The notes under the pieces are model-generated. The model saw only the letters and a list, made by a program, of their open reading frames with translations. It was not told the DNA's origin and did no database searches. DNA of 64,000 nt from positions 1 through 64,000 of the forward strand of contig NZ_JAPSLK010000004.1 of NCBI RefSeq assembly GCF_031180885.1. The letters are read 5' to 3'. A program made the position numbers and the translations under genes. Shown here in pieces: positions 52,947-61,610 of this stretch (its first letter is position 1; the number at the start of each line of letters is the position of its first letter). Source of the stretch: Saccharothrix sp. GTDB taxonomy: Bacteria > Actinomycetota > Actinomycetes > Mycobacteriales > Pseudonocardiaceae.

Positions 52947-54293
52947 GTGGCGGTGTGGGAGGTCGTCGACTCGGGGAATTTGTTGTTCGCCCGCAATCAG
53001 ATGGCGTTGTCGCTGGGGTGGCACATCGTGTTCGCGTGTTTCGGCATCGCGTTCCCGGCGATCGTGGTGTTCACCGAGTGGCTGGGGCATCGGCGTGGCG
53101 ACCCGGTGCTGAGCGGGCTGGCGCGCACGTGGGCCAAGGCGATGGGGGTGCTGTTCGCGGCGGGCGCGGTGTCGGGGACGTTGCTCTCCTTCGAGATGGG
53201 CATCCTGTGGCCTGGGCTGATGGACCGGTTCGGCGAGGTGTTCGGGTTCCCGTTCGTGCTGGAGGGGTTCGCGTTCTTCGTCGAGGCGATCTTCGTCGGG
53301 GTGTACCTGTTCGGGTGGAACCGGTTGTCGCCCCGCGCGCACATGCTCAGCGCGCTGCCGATGGTGGTCGCGGGGGTCGCGGGCGCGTTCTTCGTGGTGT
53401 CGGCGAACGCGTGGATGAACAACCCGGTCGGCTTCAGCCTGGACGCCGACGGGAACGTGGTGGACGCGCGGCCGTGGGCGGCGATGTTCAGCCCCTCGAC
53501 GTGGCCGCAGTTCACGCACATGTGGCTGGCGGCGTTCATGGTCACCGGGTTCCTGGTCGCCTCGGTGTACGCGGTGGGGATGCTGCGCGGCCGGCGGGAC
53601 CGCCACCACCGGCTGGGTCTGCTCATCCCGCTCGCGGTGGCCGCGATCGCGACCCCGGTGCAGATCGGCGTGGGTGACTGGATCGCCAACACGGTCGCGG
53701 ACAACCAGCCGGCGAAGTTGGCCGCGATGGAGGGCCAGTACGAGACGACCGCCGGGGCGGGCCTGTCGATCGGCGGGATCTACGTGGACGACGAGCTGCG
53801 GTATGCGCTGGAGATCCCGTACGGGCTGTCGTTGCTGGTCCACCACGATCCGGACGGTGTGGTGCCGGGGCTGGAGGAGTTCCCGGCCGATCAGCGGCCA
53901 CCGGTCAACGTCGTGCATTTGGCCTACAACGCGATGGTGCTGATCGGCACGGCGTTGCTGGGGTTGGCCGGGTGGTTCGGCCTGGTGTGGTGGCGTCGGC
54001 GGCGGTTGCCGCGCACCGACTGGTTCCTGCGGGCGGTCGCGGTGTCCGGGGTGGGGGCGGTGGTGGCCATGGAAGCGGGGTGGATCACGACGGAGGTGGG
54101 TCGGCAGCCGTGGATCGTGTACGGGCTCATGCGGACCGAGGACGCGGTGAGTCCGGCGGCCGGGTTGGCGTGGGGGCTCGTGGCGGTGGTGGCCGTGTAC
54201 GCGGTGCTGACGGTGTTCACGGTGATCGTGTTGCGCCGGTTGGCCCGGGGTCGGGAGACGCTGGCGCCGCAGGAGCAGGAGGGGGTCCGATGA
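52947..54293 (+). CDS. cydA: Cytochrome bd ubiquinol/menaquinol oxidase subunit I
   Basis: Integral membrane subunit of 448 residues that oxidises quinol and reduces oxygen using hemes b558, b595 and d. The N-terminal ARNQMALSLGWHIVFACFGIAFP holds a heme-ligand His, FVLEGFAFFVEAIFVGVYLFGWNR holds the conserved Glu residues, the quinol-binding Q loop is short (ALEIPYGLSLLVHHDPDGVVPGLEEFPADQRPPVN), and GWITTEVGRQPWIVYGLMRTEDAVSP is diagnostic. The short loop marks the CIO-type group. GTG 52947 is chosen; GTG 52953 is an alternative. It overlaps cydB (ATGA). Confidence 0.96.
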   Translation: MAVWEVVDSGNLLFARNQMALSLGWHIVFACFGIAFPAIVVFTEWLGHRRGDPVLSGLARTWAKAMGVLFAAGAVSGTLLSFEMGILWPGLMDRFGEVFGFPFVLEGFAFFVEAIFVGVYLFGWNRLSPRAHMLSALPMVVAGVAGAFFVVSANAWMNNPVGFSLDADGNVVDARPWAAMFSPSTWPQFTHMWLAAFMVTGFLVASVYAVGMLRGRRDRHHRLGLLIPLAVAAIATPVQIGVGDWIANTVADNQPAKLAAMEGQYETTAGAGLSIGGIYVDDELRYALEIPYGLSLLVHHDPDGVVPGLEEFPADQRPPVNVVHLAYNAMVLIGTALLGLAGWFGLVWWRRRRLPRTDWFLRAVAVSGVGAVVAMEAGWITTEVGRQPWIVYGLMRTEDAVSPAAGLAWGLVAVVAVYAVLTVFTVIVLRRLARGRETLAPQEQEGVR

Positions 54294-55294
54294 CGTTGGC
54301 GGAGGTGGTGCTGGGGGCGGCGTTCCTCGGTCTGGTGGCGTACGCCCTGTTCGGCGGGGCGGACTTCGGGGGCGGGATCTGGGACCTGACGGCCGGCGGC
54401 ACCGAGCGGGGTCGTGCGGTGCGGGAGCGGGTCGAGCGGTCGATCGGGCCGGTGTGGGAGGCCAACCACGTGTGGTTGATCTTCGTGATGGTGGTGTTGT
54501 GGACGGGGTTCTCCGGCGCGTTCGCCGCCGCCGTGACCACGCTCTACGTGCCGCTCACGCTGGCGGCGTTCGGGATCATCGGGCGTGGCGCGGCCTTCGC
54601 CTATCGCAAGAGCGTCGGCACGTTGGGGATGCGGCGGTTCTTCGGGGCGGCGTTCGCGTTGTCGTCGCTGCTCACGCCGTTCTTCTTCGGGGCGGTGGTA
54701 GGCGGGGTGGCGTCGGGGCGGGTGCCGCCGGGGATCGCGGCGGGGGACGTGGTGGCGAGTTGGGCGAATCCGACGTCGATGCTGGGTGGCGTGCTGGCGG
54801 TGTTGGTGTGCGCGTACTTGGCGGCGGTGTTCCTGTGCGGTGACGCGCGGCGGGACGGGCAGGACGACCTGGCGGCGGCGTTCCGCACCCGTGCGCTGGG
54901 TGCGGGTCTGGTGACGGGTGCGGTCGGGTTGGCGGGGATCGCGGTGCTGCGGGCGGACGCGCCGTTGTTGTTCGAGGGTTTGACCGGGCGCGGGTTGCCG
55001 GTCGTGCTGGCGTCGGTGGCCGCCGGGCTCACCGCGCTGGTCCTGCTGTGGACCCGGCGGTACACGGCCGCGCGGATCGCCTCAGCGCTGGCGGTGGCGG
55101 CGATCCTGACCGGGTGGGCGGTGGGCCAGTACCCGTACCTGCTGCCGGCTTCGGTGACGGTGGAGGAGGCGGCGACCGGTCGGGCCACGTTGCAGGCGTT
55201 GTTGGTCGCGCTGTCGGTGGGCTCGGTGGTCCTGGTGCCGTGCCTGGTCTACCTGTACGTGCTGTTCCAGCGGGCGACCGATGCGCGGACGTGA
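54290..55294 (+). CDS. cydB: Cytochrome bd oxidase subunit II
   Basis: Second subunit, 334 residues, about nine membrane helices. FGGADFGGGIWDL (21-33) and GPVWEANHVWLIFVMVVLWTGFSGAF (53-78) are the CydB hallmark blocks; GQYPYLLPAS lies near the C-terminus. ATG 54290 overlaps the cydA stop by 4 bases. No cydCD exporter genes follow, unlike the usual cydABCD layout; they may be elsewhere. Its stop codon lies inside a 17-bp hairpin. Confidence 0.95.
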   Translation: MTLAEVVLGAAFLGLVAYALFGGADFGGGIWDLTAGGTERGRAVRERVERSIGPVWEANHVWLIFVMVVLWTGFSGAFAAAVTTLYVPLTLAAFGIIGRGAAFAYRKSVGTLGMRRFFGAAFALSSLLTPFFFGAVVGGVASGRVPPGIAAGDVVASWANPTSMLGGVLAVLVCAYLAAVFLCGDARRDGQDDLAAAFRTRALGAGLVTGAVGLAGIAVLRADAPLLFEGLTGRGLPVVLASVAAGLTALVLLWTRRYTAARIASALAVAAILTGWAVGQYPYLLPASVTVEEAATGRATLQALLVALSVGSVVLVPCLVYLYVLFQRATDART

Positions 55295-55327
55295 CCACGT
55301 GGACGCGAACCGCGTCCACGTGGTCAC
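55291..55327. terminator. Bidirectional terminator, 17-bp perfect stem
   Basis: GTGACCACGTGGACGCG (55291-55307) pairs perfectly with CGCGTCCACGTGGTCAC (55311-55327) around a 3-base loop. The left arm includes the cydB stop codon; the convergent peptidase gene ends 6 bases beyond. Confidence 0.88.
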
Positions 55328-55332
55328 GGGGT

Positions 55333-56610
55333 TCAGCTCGCGTAGGGGGCCTTGGCCGCCTTCGCCGCGGTCAGGAACGCGCCCTTGTTCCTGGGCCAGA
55401 ACAGGCTGTCCACGCACGAGTACTGCGGGAAGAACCCGCCGCAGTTGCCGCTGCTGGACCCGATCTCGAAGGTGTAGCTGGCGATGCCGAGGTTGCCGTA
55501 GGTGAAGTCGTCGGTCGTGCCGGGGGTGTCGCCCTCGGCCACCACGGTGTAGCCGTTGAACGCGGCCATCTTGCGGCCCAGGGCCGCGAGTTGGGTCGCG
55601 TTCGGGTTGGTGTTCCACGTCCAGCCCCACGGCGGCATGATCAGGTTGCCGTAGCTGTGGATGGTGATCATCACGCCCGTGGTGGTCACCGGCGCGGGGT
55701 CGGTGTCGCCGGGGCCGCGCTGGTCGGGGAACAGCTGCTTGAACCACGCCTCGATGGCCCTGGTCTCGGGCTCCGACCCGGCGGCGGTGCCCTGGTAGGT
55801 CTCGCCGCACCGGTTGGTGCCCGCGCCGCCCCACTTGAACGTGGAGTTGCGGTTGAGGTCCACGCCGTAGCTCGGCACGGAGCACGAGGCGCCGGTGTTG
55901 TTGGCGTTCTTGCGCTGCATCAGCGGGCGGCTGCCGCCGGAGGCGACGATGTCCACGCCGTCGGGGTTGACGATGGGGATGACCCACAGCTCGGTGGTGT
56001 CCACAATGGACGTCACCTCGGCGTCGGTGCCGTAGCCGCGGGTGAGGTGGTCGATCCAGCGCCACGCCAGCTCGCCGGTGGCCAGTTCCCGCGCGTGCAG
56101 CTGGGCGATCATCGCGAAGCGGGGTTTGGCGGAGTTGGGGTTGAGGGCGCAGTCGCCGGCCTGCTTCCTGGTGATGCAGATGGCTTTGATGTCGTGGCCG
56201 CCCAGGCCGCGGGTCTTGCGCCAGCTGTCGCCGATGTCGTAGACCTGGGTCAACGCCGGGTACGCGGCGGCGACGTCGTCGAGGTGCTTCTCGTGCTCGG
56301 CCACCGTGTGGTAGCCGCCGTAGAACGTCTGGACACCGATGTCCCCGGTGCGGGGCACCGGCTTGTAGACCGTGTCGAACTTCTTCGGCTGGTAGCCCAG
56401 TGCGGTCAGCCGTGCGGCCACGCGCGCGTTGCCGACCACTTGGACGCCGCCGTCGACACCGTGTTCGACGTCGAACCCGGCGTTCTGGAGCGTGCGCTCG
56501 TCGGCTCCCGGGACCTGCCAGTAGTACGGCGTGCCGTCCGGTTGGGCAGCCATCGCGTTGGTGCCCAGCAGCAACAACGCCGCCGTCACCAACCCCACCC
56601 TTACCTTCAT
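55333..56610 (-). CDS. Secreted zinc carboxypeptidase (M14)
   Basis: Secreted metallocarboxypeptidase of 425 residues. Signal peptide MKVRVGLVTAALLLLGTNAMA, a propeptide-like segment (QVPGADERTLQNAGFDVEHGVDGGVQVVGNARVAARLTALGY), then the M14 domain: zinc motif LHARELATGELAW (HxxE), NPDGVDIV, DLNRNSTFKWGG (substrate Arg), third zinc ligand in ITIHSYGNLIMPPWGW, catalytic Glu in YTFEIGSS. It trims C-terminal residues from extracellular peptides. ATG 56610 gives a clean signal peptide. Confidence 0.92.
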   Translation of the reverse strand: MKVRVGLVTAALLLLGTNAMAAQPDGTPYYWQVPGADERTLQNAGFDVEHGVDGGVQVVGNARVAARLTALGYQPKKFDTVYKPVPRTGDIGVQTFYGGYHTVAEHEKHLDDVAAAYPALTQVYDIGDSWRKTRGLGGHDIKAICITRKQAGDCALNPNSAKPRFAMIAQLHARELATGELAWRWIDHLTRGYGTDAEVTSIVDTTELWVIPIVNPDGVDIVASGGSRPLMQRKNANNTGASCSVPSYGVDLNRNSTFKWGGAGTNRCGETYQGTAAGSEPETRAIEAWFKQLFPDQRGPGDTDPAPVTTTGVMITIHSYGNLIMPPWGWTWNTNPNATQLAALGRKMAAFNGYTVVAEGDTPGTTDDFTYGNLGIASYTFEIGSSSGNCGGFFPQYSCVDSLFWPRNKGAFLTAAKAAKAPYAS

Positions 56611-56835
56611 GGAAGACCTCCAGACCAGCCGGCGGTCGGTGCAGGGGTGAGGAGGGGACCGCCGCGCCGAAGGCGAGTATGAGGGCACTGGACGCTTGAT
56701 CAACACCTACGAACGGTGGTCACCCGCATCTGGAGCGTGACGACCGGCGGCGGGGTACGCAGGAACGGCGGTGACGTGGTCGCGCAGGGCGCGTTGGACG
56801 TTCTGCCGGGACACCCCATCGATCACGTCCGCTGC
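56611..56835. other. Gap with a possible micro-ORF fragment
   Basis: On the minus strand a 39-codon frame from GTG 56826 to 56707 reads MIDGVSRQNVQRALRDHVTAVPAYPA..., which resembles the end of a helix-turn-helix but has no complete domain. Nothing else is supported. Confidence 0.3.
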
Positions 56836-57046
56836 TCAGTTGAACGTGATCTCGCCGGCCCCCGACGCCGACTTCAACCCGAACGGGCACCGCGAGACGT
56901 CACTGGTCGGATGACCGCCCGCAGTGACCGAGCGGCCCGGCAGCACCTGGCTGTCCGCGGTCGTCGTCGCACGCGACCGCCCCGGCGACGAGAACCACCG
57001 CGGCGAGAGGACCGGTGATCCGACGGTTCGTCCAGCCGGCGTTCAT
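56836..57046 (-). pseudogene. Small lipoprotein interrupted by one frameshift
   Basis: ATG 57046 follows an AGGAG site by 7 bases and encodes MNAGWTNRRITGPLAAVVLVAGAVACDDDRG..., a signal with lipobox AGAVAC, but stops at 56900. A one-base shift near 56945-56965 gives the sensible continuation VLPGRSVTAGGHPTSDVSRCPFGLKSASGAGEITFN, ending at 56836. The whole would be a lipoprotein of about 70 residues. It is either a recent pseudogene or a sequence error. Confidence 0.5.
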
Positions 57047-57321
57047 CGCAGTCTCCTGGATGTCGAAGTCGCATGCGGCACCAGTGGCCGCAACACCGAG
57101 ACTGCCCCGTCAAATCCGCGTCGATGCTCGTGACCACCGGTTGAGGCGTGCACTTCCGCCGAACCGGTGTGTCCCTCGGCCCGGACGTAGCGATCCGTCC
57201 CCGACCCGGACGCTCGATCGGGACAACCGTCCCACCCGGACAGGTCACCACCGGCCGGTCCGCCAAGAGCGGGCGTTCTCCACGTCGAGCGCGTCTGCTC
57301 TGCTTGGCCCACACTCGGGGC

Positions 57322-57453
57322 ATGAGCGAGCAACCGGAATCGCCACCCCAGCCGGAGCAGCCCGACCACGGTCCGGTGCGCACGCGCGGGGAGACCGACG
57401 TGGACGACGCGATCGGCACGACCGACGACCCGGACCAGCCGCCACGGCAGTGA
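57322..57453 (+). CDS. Small disordered acidic protein
   Basis: Protein of 43 residues, MSEQPESPPQPEQPDHGPVRTRGETDVDDAIGTTDDPDQPPRQ, rich in Pro, Asp and Glu and probably unfolded. Codon bias is typical of real genes. There is no clear ribosome site, so it may be leaderless. No family is recognised. Confidence 0.5.
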   Translation: MSEQPESPPQPEQPDHGPVRTRGETDVDDAIGTTDDPDQPPRQ

Positions 57454-57573
57454 CATGCGGCAGGCCGGGTGAAGGCGCTGCACCTACCGCGCGTACCGGG
57501 CGGCCGGGAGGCGCCGGCCGAGGGGCTGTGCGTGCACACCGCCAAGGTGGCAGGGCGGCAGGAACCGGGCGAG

Positions 57574-58428
57574 TTACCGGGCGAGCATCGCGGTGGCGAG
57601 TTCGTCGGCGGACGCGGCGGGGAGCGCGGTCGCGGCCTGGTCCAGGACGAGCAGGCGGGCGCCGGGGATGTCGCGGGCGAGGGCTTCGCCGTTGCCGACC
57701 GGGAAGAACCGGTCGTGGCGGCCGTGGACGACGAGCGTCGGGATGGTGAGTTCGGGCAGGCGCTCGCGCCACCGCGGCTTGCAGTCGAGCTTGGCGAACA
57801 CCATGCCCATCTGGTTGGCCAGTTGGACCGCCGGCTCGGTGCTCGGCGTGCGGTCGAAGACGCGTTCGGCGGTGGTGCGGGCCGCGTCCGGGTCGTCGCC
57901 GAGGATTTCGGCTCGGGCGGCGGCGAAGTCGGCCACGGCGGCGCGGTCGGACCAGTCGGGCATGGTGAGCGAGAACCGCCGCTTCATGGTCGCCCGGTCG
58001 TGGTCGGGCAGGTCGTCGTCGACCGGGCCGGGGGCGACGGGGCGGGTGCCGATGAGGGTGAGCGCGGCGAACGCGTCCGGGTGGTCGAGCGCGGCGACCT
58101 GGGCGACCATGCCGCCGATGCCGATGCCCGCCAGGTGCGCGGGCCGGTCGTCGAGCCCGCGGGCGAGGGCGGCGGCGTCGGCGGCGAGGTCGCGCAGGGT
58201 GTACGCGGGTGCGTCCGGGTCGACGGTGGTCGAGGCGCCGGAGTCGCGCAGGTCGTAGCGCACGACGTGCCGCCCGCCGTCCGCGAGCGCCGCGCACAGC
58301 TCGTCGGGCCAGGACAGCATGGTCGGGCCGCCCACGAGCAGAACCAGGGGCGCGGTCGCGTCCCCGAAGTGCTCGACGCCGAGCGTGACGCCGCCGGGAG
58401 TGCGGAACGTGTGGACGGCCGGGTGCAT
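57574..58428 (-). CDS. Alpha/beta-hydrolase fold protein lacking catalytic Ser and His
   Basis: Protein of 284 residues with the alpha/beta-hydrolase layout: GGVTLGVEHFGDATAPLVLLVGG, RYDLRDSGAST, and an elbow that reads GIGIGGM where GxSxGG is expected, so the nucleophile is Gly. The acid position is kept (HGRHDRFFPVG), but the usual GAGHALP loop reads LDQAATALP, so the catalytic His is missing too. It is probably a non-catalytic binding protein or a decayed enzyme. ATG 58428 is chosen. It lies 37 bases after the DUF4386 gene on the same strand and may be cotranscribed. Confidence 0.8.
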   Translation of the reverse strand: MHPAVHTFRTPGGVTLGVEHFGDATAPLVLLVGGPTMLSWPDELCAALADGGRHVVRYDLRDSGASTTVDPDAPAYTLRDLAADAAALARGLDDRPAHLAGIGIGGMVAQVAALDHPDAFAALTLIGTRPVAPGPVDDDLPDHDRATMKRRFSLTMPDWSDRAAVADFAAARAEILGDDPDAARTTAERVFDRTPSTEPAVQLANQMGMVFAKLDCKPRWRERLPELTIPTLVVHGRHDRFFPVGNGEALARDIPGARLLVLDQAATALPAASADELATAMLAR

Positions 58429-58465
58429 CGTCAACCTCCAGAGCGACTGCGCGACGGCGGCCAGG

Positions 58466-59176
58466 CTATCGCGCATCCGTGACACCGCTTGGTGTTTCGG
58501 CCTCCGCGACCGACTGCGCGGGCCGGCGCACGCCGCGGACGAGCAGGTACCCGACGATCCAGAACTCGCCGATGGACGCGGGGAAAGCCATGGCGTCGAA
58601 GAGGGTTTGCGCGTCGGGGACGAGGTAGAGGACGAACGGGCTGAGGATGTAGGCGACGCCGCCGACCATGAGGATCCAGCCGAGGGCGCGGGGCATCCAG
58701 CCGGAGCGGAGCACGCACCAGCCCATGGGGATGAGCCACAGACCGAAGAACAGCGCGCCGACGCCCCACATGTTGGAGCTGATCAGGTACAGGACCTGGA
58801 CGGTGCCCGCCGCCTCGCCGAACGGGTCGGCCGAGACCTGGATCGCCGTGCCCACCATCGCCGCGCTCACCAGCACCGCGATCGCGTTGACCGTGCCGAA
58901 CACGGCGATCCCGGCGGCGGCGAAGGAGTTCACGCTGCGGAACAGGCGGTAGAACCAGGCCGCGGTCAGGGCTTGGGCGGCGACCATGGCCAGTTCCAGG
59001 GCGACGCTCACGCGGGCGAGCGACCCGTGCGTGACGAGGTTGGCCAGCGTCGCCTGGGGGTCGCCGGCCGCGAAGAGCTGCGGGCGGATGACGAGGAAGC
59101 CGAGTGCGGCGGTGACGGCCATGGCGAGGTAGAGCCATCCGGTCGTTCTGGCGGTGCGTGCCAAGTCGTGGATCAT
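58466..59176 (-). CDS. DUF4386-family membrane protein
   Basis: Membrane protein of 236 residues with about six helices. GWLYLAMAVTAALGFLVIRPQLF, the ARVSVALELAMVAAQALTAAWFYRLFRSVN block, and PMGWCVLRSGWMPRALGWILMVGGVAYILSPF are typical of DUF4386, whose function is unknown. ATG 59176 has a GGGAGCGGGAC site. TGTCAAACTTTTTGTACA-like and TGACATGGTGTCA palindromes lie upstream, so a dedicated regulator is likely. Confidence 0.85.
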   Translation of the reverse strand: MIHDLARTARTTGWLYLAMAVTAALGFLVIRPQLFAAGDPQATLANLVTHGSLARVSVALELAMVAAQALTAAWFYRLFRSVNSFAAAGIAVFGTVNAIAVLVSAAMVGTAIQVSADPFGEAAGTVQVLYLISSNMWGVGALFFGLWLIPMGWCVLRSGWMPRALGWILMVGGVAYILSPFVLYLVPDAQTLFDAMAFPASIGEFWIVGYLLVRGVRRPAQSVAEAETPSGVTDAR

Positions 59177-59190
59177 GTCCCGCTCCCATG

Positions 59191-59239
59191 TACAAAAAGT
59201 TTGACATGGCCAAGGTAAAGCGGTCCTGACATGGTGTCA
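59191..59239 (-). promoter_or_regulatory. Promoter/operators of the DUF4386 gene
   Basis: On the minus strand a TTGACA -35 (59238-59233) and a TACCTT-like -10 are 17 bases apart. The palindrome TGACATGGTGTCA (59227-59239) covers the -35, and a second motif TACAAAAAGTTTGACATGG (59191-59209) lies downstream of the start site. Confidence 0.5.
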
Positions 59240-59303
59240 AGAATGTTTGACCTCGCAGGACTGGGCGCCTCGCGGGACTGCGCCTCGCGGGACTGGGCGG
59301 GAG

Positions 59304-60215
59304 TCAGATCCTGGTCTGGTACTCGCGGGCCACGTCGACCAGGAGTTGGTGCATGGCGAGTTCGGCGGGGGCGCGGAGGCGGTCCTGGCGGTGGGCCAGC
59401 AGGACGCGGCGCGCGGGGACGTCGGTGCCCAGCGCCAGGACGCGGACGTCCGGGTTCGGGTTGCGGACCGCCGTCCGCGGGGCGAGGGCGATGCCGAGGC
59501 CGACGCTGACCATCGCCTGCGCCTCCTGGTAGTCGTTGGCCTCGAAAGCGATCTTCGGGGTGAACCCGGCCGCCCGGCAGCTGCGTTCGAGGACCTCGGC
59601 CACCGGGTGGTCGTGGGCGCGCACGATCCAGTCCTCTTCGGACAGCTCGGCCATGGTGGTGAACCGCTTGCGCGCCAGGCGGTGGTCGGCGGCGACGATG
59701 AGGACGGTCGGGTCGTCCAGCAGCGGGGTCAGGGAGATGTCGGGGACGTCGACGCGGTTCCACGCGTAGTCCCACAGCAGTGCGAGCCCGACCGTGCCGT
59801 TCTCCAGCAGCTCGACGAGTTCGTCGAACCGGGTGCTGCGGACGTCCAGGCGGAGGTCGGGGTACTGGCGGCGGAACCGGCTGACGACCTCGGGGAGCAG
59901 GGCGCTGGCGACGGTGGGGAACACGCCCAGCGCGATGGTGCCCCGGCGCAGTCCGGCGAGTTCGGCCAGATCGGCCTCGGCGGCGCTGAGCCGACGCAGG
60001 ATCTGGCGGGCGTGGCCGGCCAGCACGGCTCCGGCTTCGGTGGGGCGGACGCCCCGGGCCTGCCGGTGCAGCAGGGGTTGACCGACCTCCACTTCCAGGC
60101 GGCGCAGTTGCTGGGAGACCGCGGAGGCGGTGTAGCCGAGCTGTTCGGCGGCGGCGGTCATCGAGCCCGTGTCGACCACGGCGGCGAGCAGGGCCAAGCG
60201 TCGGACGTCCAGCAC
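59304..60215 (-). CDS. LysR-family regulator
   Basis: LysR-type regulator of 303 residues. The helix-turn-helix is at 1-60 (LDVRRLALLAAVVDTGSMTAAAEQLGYTASAVSQQLRRLEVEVGQPLLHR), followed by the effector-binding domain. It is divergent from the PrpF-carrier operon and probably activates it in response to the substrate acid. ATG 60215 is well placed. Confidence 0.9.
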   Translation of the reverse strand: MLDVRRLALLAAVVDTGSMTAAAEQLGYTASAVSQQLRRLEVEVGQPLLHRQARGVRPTEAGAVLAGHARQILRRLSAAEADLAELAGLRRGTIALGVFPTVASALLPEVVSRFRRQYPDLRLDVRSTRFDELVELLENGTVGLALLWDYAWNRVDVPDISLTPLLDDPTVLIVAADHRLARKRFTTMAELSEEDWIVRAHDHPVAEVLERSCRAAGFTPKIAFEANDYQEAQAMVSVGLGIALAPRTAVRNPNPDVRVLALGTDVPARRVLLAHRQDRLRAPAELAMHQLLVDVAREYQTRI

Positions 60216-60362
60216 GGTGCTCCTCCGGGCGAAAAAGTTGATGCGGTCAGTTCACCGATATGCGACTTCCGTGCAGCTTAGCTTCAGGCTGCTGGTCGCC
60301 AGATGAACTGGCAGTTTGGCCGGGAGGCGCTTCGAACGCCGGGCTGGCGGAGCCAAAGAGCG

Positions 60363-60377
60363 TGAAGTGTTGCTTCA
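60363..60377. promoter_or_regulatory. LysR box candidate
   Basis: TGAAG-TGTTG-CTTCA is a perfect 15-bp palindrome of the T-N13-A kind, about 83 bases before the PrpF gene and between divergent starts. A CTGG-TCG-CCAG palindrome lies nearby at about 60292-60302. Confidence 0.55.
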
Positions 60378-60459
60378 TGGGGGTGCGAAATCTCGTCATT
60401 GTGTTCACGCTCGGCGCGAGGCACGGTAGCCGCCATTCCGAGGGCGTGAAGGAGTGGCA

Positions 60460-61551
60460 GTGCGAGAGATACCGGCGACGTGGATGCGCGGCGGCACCAG
60501 CAAGTGCTGGGTGTTCGAGCGCGATGTGCTCACGGTGCCCGGCCGCGGCGTCGACGACGTGTTGCTGCGGCTGTACGGGAGCCCCGACCCGCGCCAGGTC
60601 GACGGCGTCGGCGGGGCGACCTCCACCACCAGCAAGGCCGTCGTGCTGACCCCCAGCGACCGGCCGGGCATCGACGTCGAGTACACGTTCGCCCAGATCG
60701 GCATCGCCGACGGCCGGGTGGACTGGACGAGCAACTGCGGCAACTGCTCGGCCGTCGTGGGCCCCTACGCGCTGCGGCGCGGCTGGGTCGTGCCCACCGG
60801 CGACGTCACGACGGTGCGCATCGACAACACCAACACCGGCCAGCTGATCGTGGTCGACGTGCCGACGCCCGACGGCCGGGTGACCGAAGAGGGTTCGGAC
60901 CGCATCCCGGGCGTGGCCCGACCCGGACTCGGCGTGCACCTGTGGTTCGTCGAGCCGGCCGGGCGGACGACCGGTGCGTTGCTGCCCACGGGCAACGCGG
61001 TCGACCGGGTGGACGGGGTGCGCGTGACGTTGCTCGATGCCGGCGCGCCCGTCGTGCTCGTCCCCGCCGACGAGGTCGGCGTGGACGGAGCGGCGTCACC
61101 GGCCACCCTCGACGCCCGCGAAGACCTGCTCGGACGGCTCGACCGCATCCGCCGGGCCGCGGCGGTCCGCATGGGTCTGGCCGCCGATCCCGCCGGGGCC
61201 GCCCGCGCCACCCCCAAGCTCGCCCTGGTCAGCGCCGGTCGGGCCGGGCGTTCGGACGTGACCGTGCGGATGCTGTCCATGGGCCGGACGCACCCCGCGC
61301 TGGCCGTCACCGGGAGCGTCGCGCTCACCGCCGCCGCCCACACGCCGGGTACCGTCCTGTCCGACTTCACCGCCGGCGGACAGGAGGTGCTGCGCCTGGA
61401 CACCCCGGCCGGAGTCGTGACCACGCGCGCGGGAACCCGGGACGGGCGGTTCGCGATCGGCGTCACCCGCACGACCCGCCGCATCGGCGACGCGACCCTC
61501 GTCCTGCCCGACGACGAGCCCACGACACCGACCGCAGCGTCGGCCGCCTGA
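60460..61551 (+). CDS. PrpF-family isomerase/tautomerase
   Basis: PrpF protein of 363 residues with the diaminopimelate-epimerase-like double fold. ATWMRGGTSKCWVF (RGGTSK motif) near 5-18, VGGATSTTSKAVVL, and SNCGNCSAVVGPYAL near 90-104 (NCGN, proton-shuttling Cys) are seen; the second half has HPALAVTGSVALTAAA. Relatives are aconitate isomerase, methylaconitate isomerase and 4-oxalomesaconate tautomerase. No prpC/prpD or gallate genes adjoin, so the substrate is open. GTG 60460 follows AAGGAG by 5 bases; the earlier GTG 60454 overlaps that site. Confidence 0.9.
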   Translation: MREIPATWMRGGTSKCWVFERDVLTVPGRGVDDVLLRLYGSPDPRQVDGVGGATSTTSKAVVLTPSDRPGIDVEYTFAQIGIADGRVDWTSNCGNCSAVVGPYALRRGWVVPTGDVTTVRIDNTNTGQLIVVDVPTPDGRVTEEGSDRIPGVARPGLGVHLWFVEPAGRTTGALLPTGNAVDRVDGVRVTLLDAGAPVVLVPADEVGVDGAASPATLDAREDLLGRLDRIRRAAAVRMGLAADPAGAARATPKLALVSAGRAGRSDVTVRMLSMGRTHPALAVTGSVALTAAAHTPGTVLSDFTAGGQEVLRLDTPAGVVTTRAGTRDGRFAIGVTRTTRRIGDATLVLPDDEPTTPTAASAA

Positions 61552-61610
61552 CCGCACCGTCCTGCCCGGACGGGATGCGTCGCGGGCCGGCCGGATGGAC
61601 GAAGAGGACA

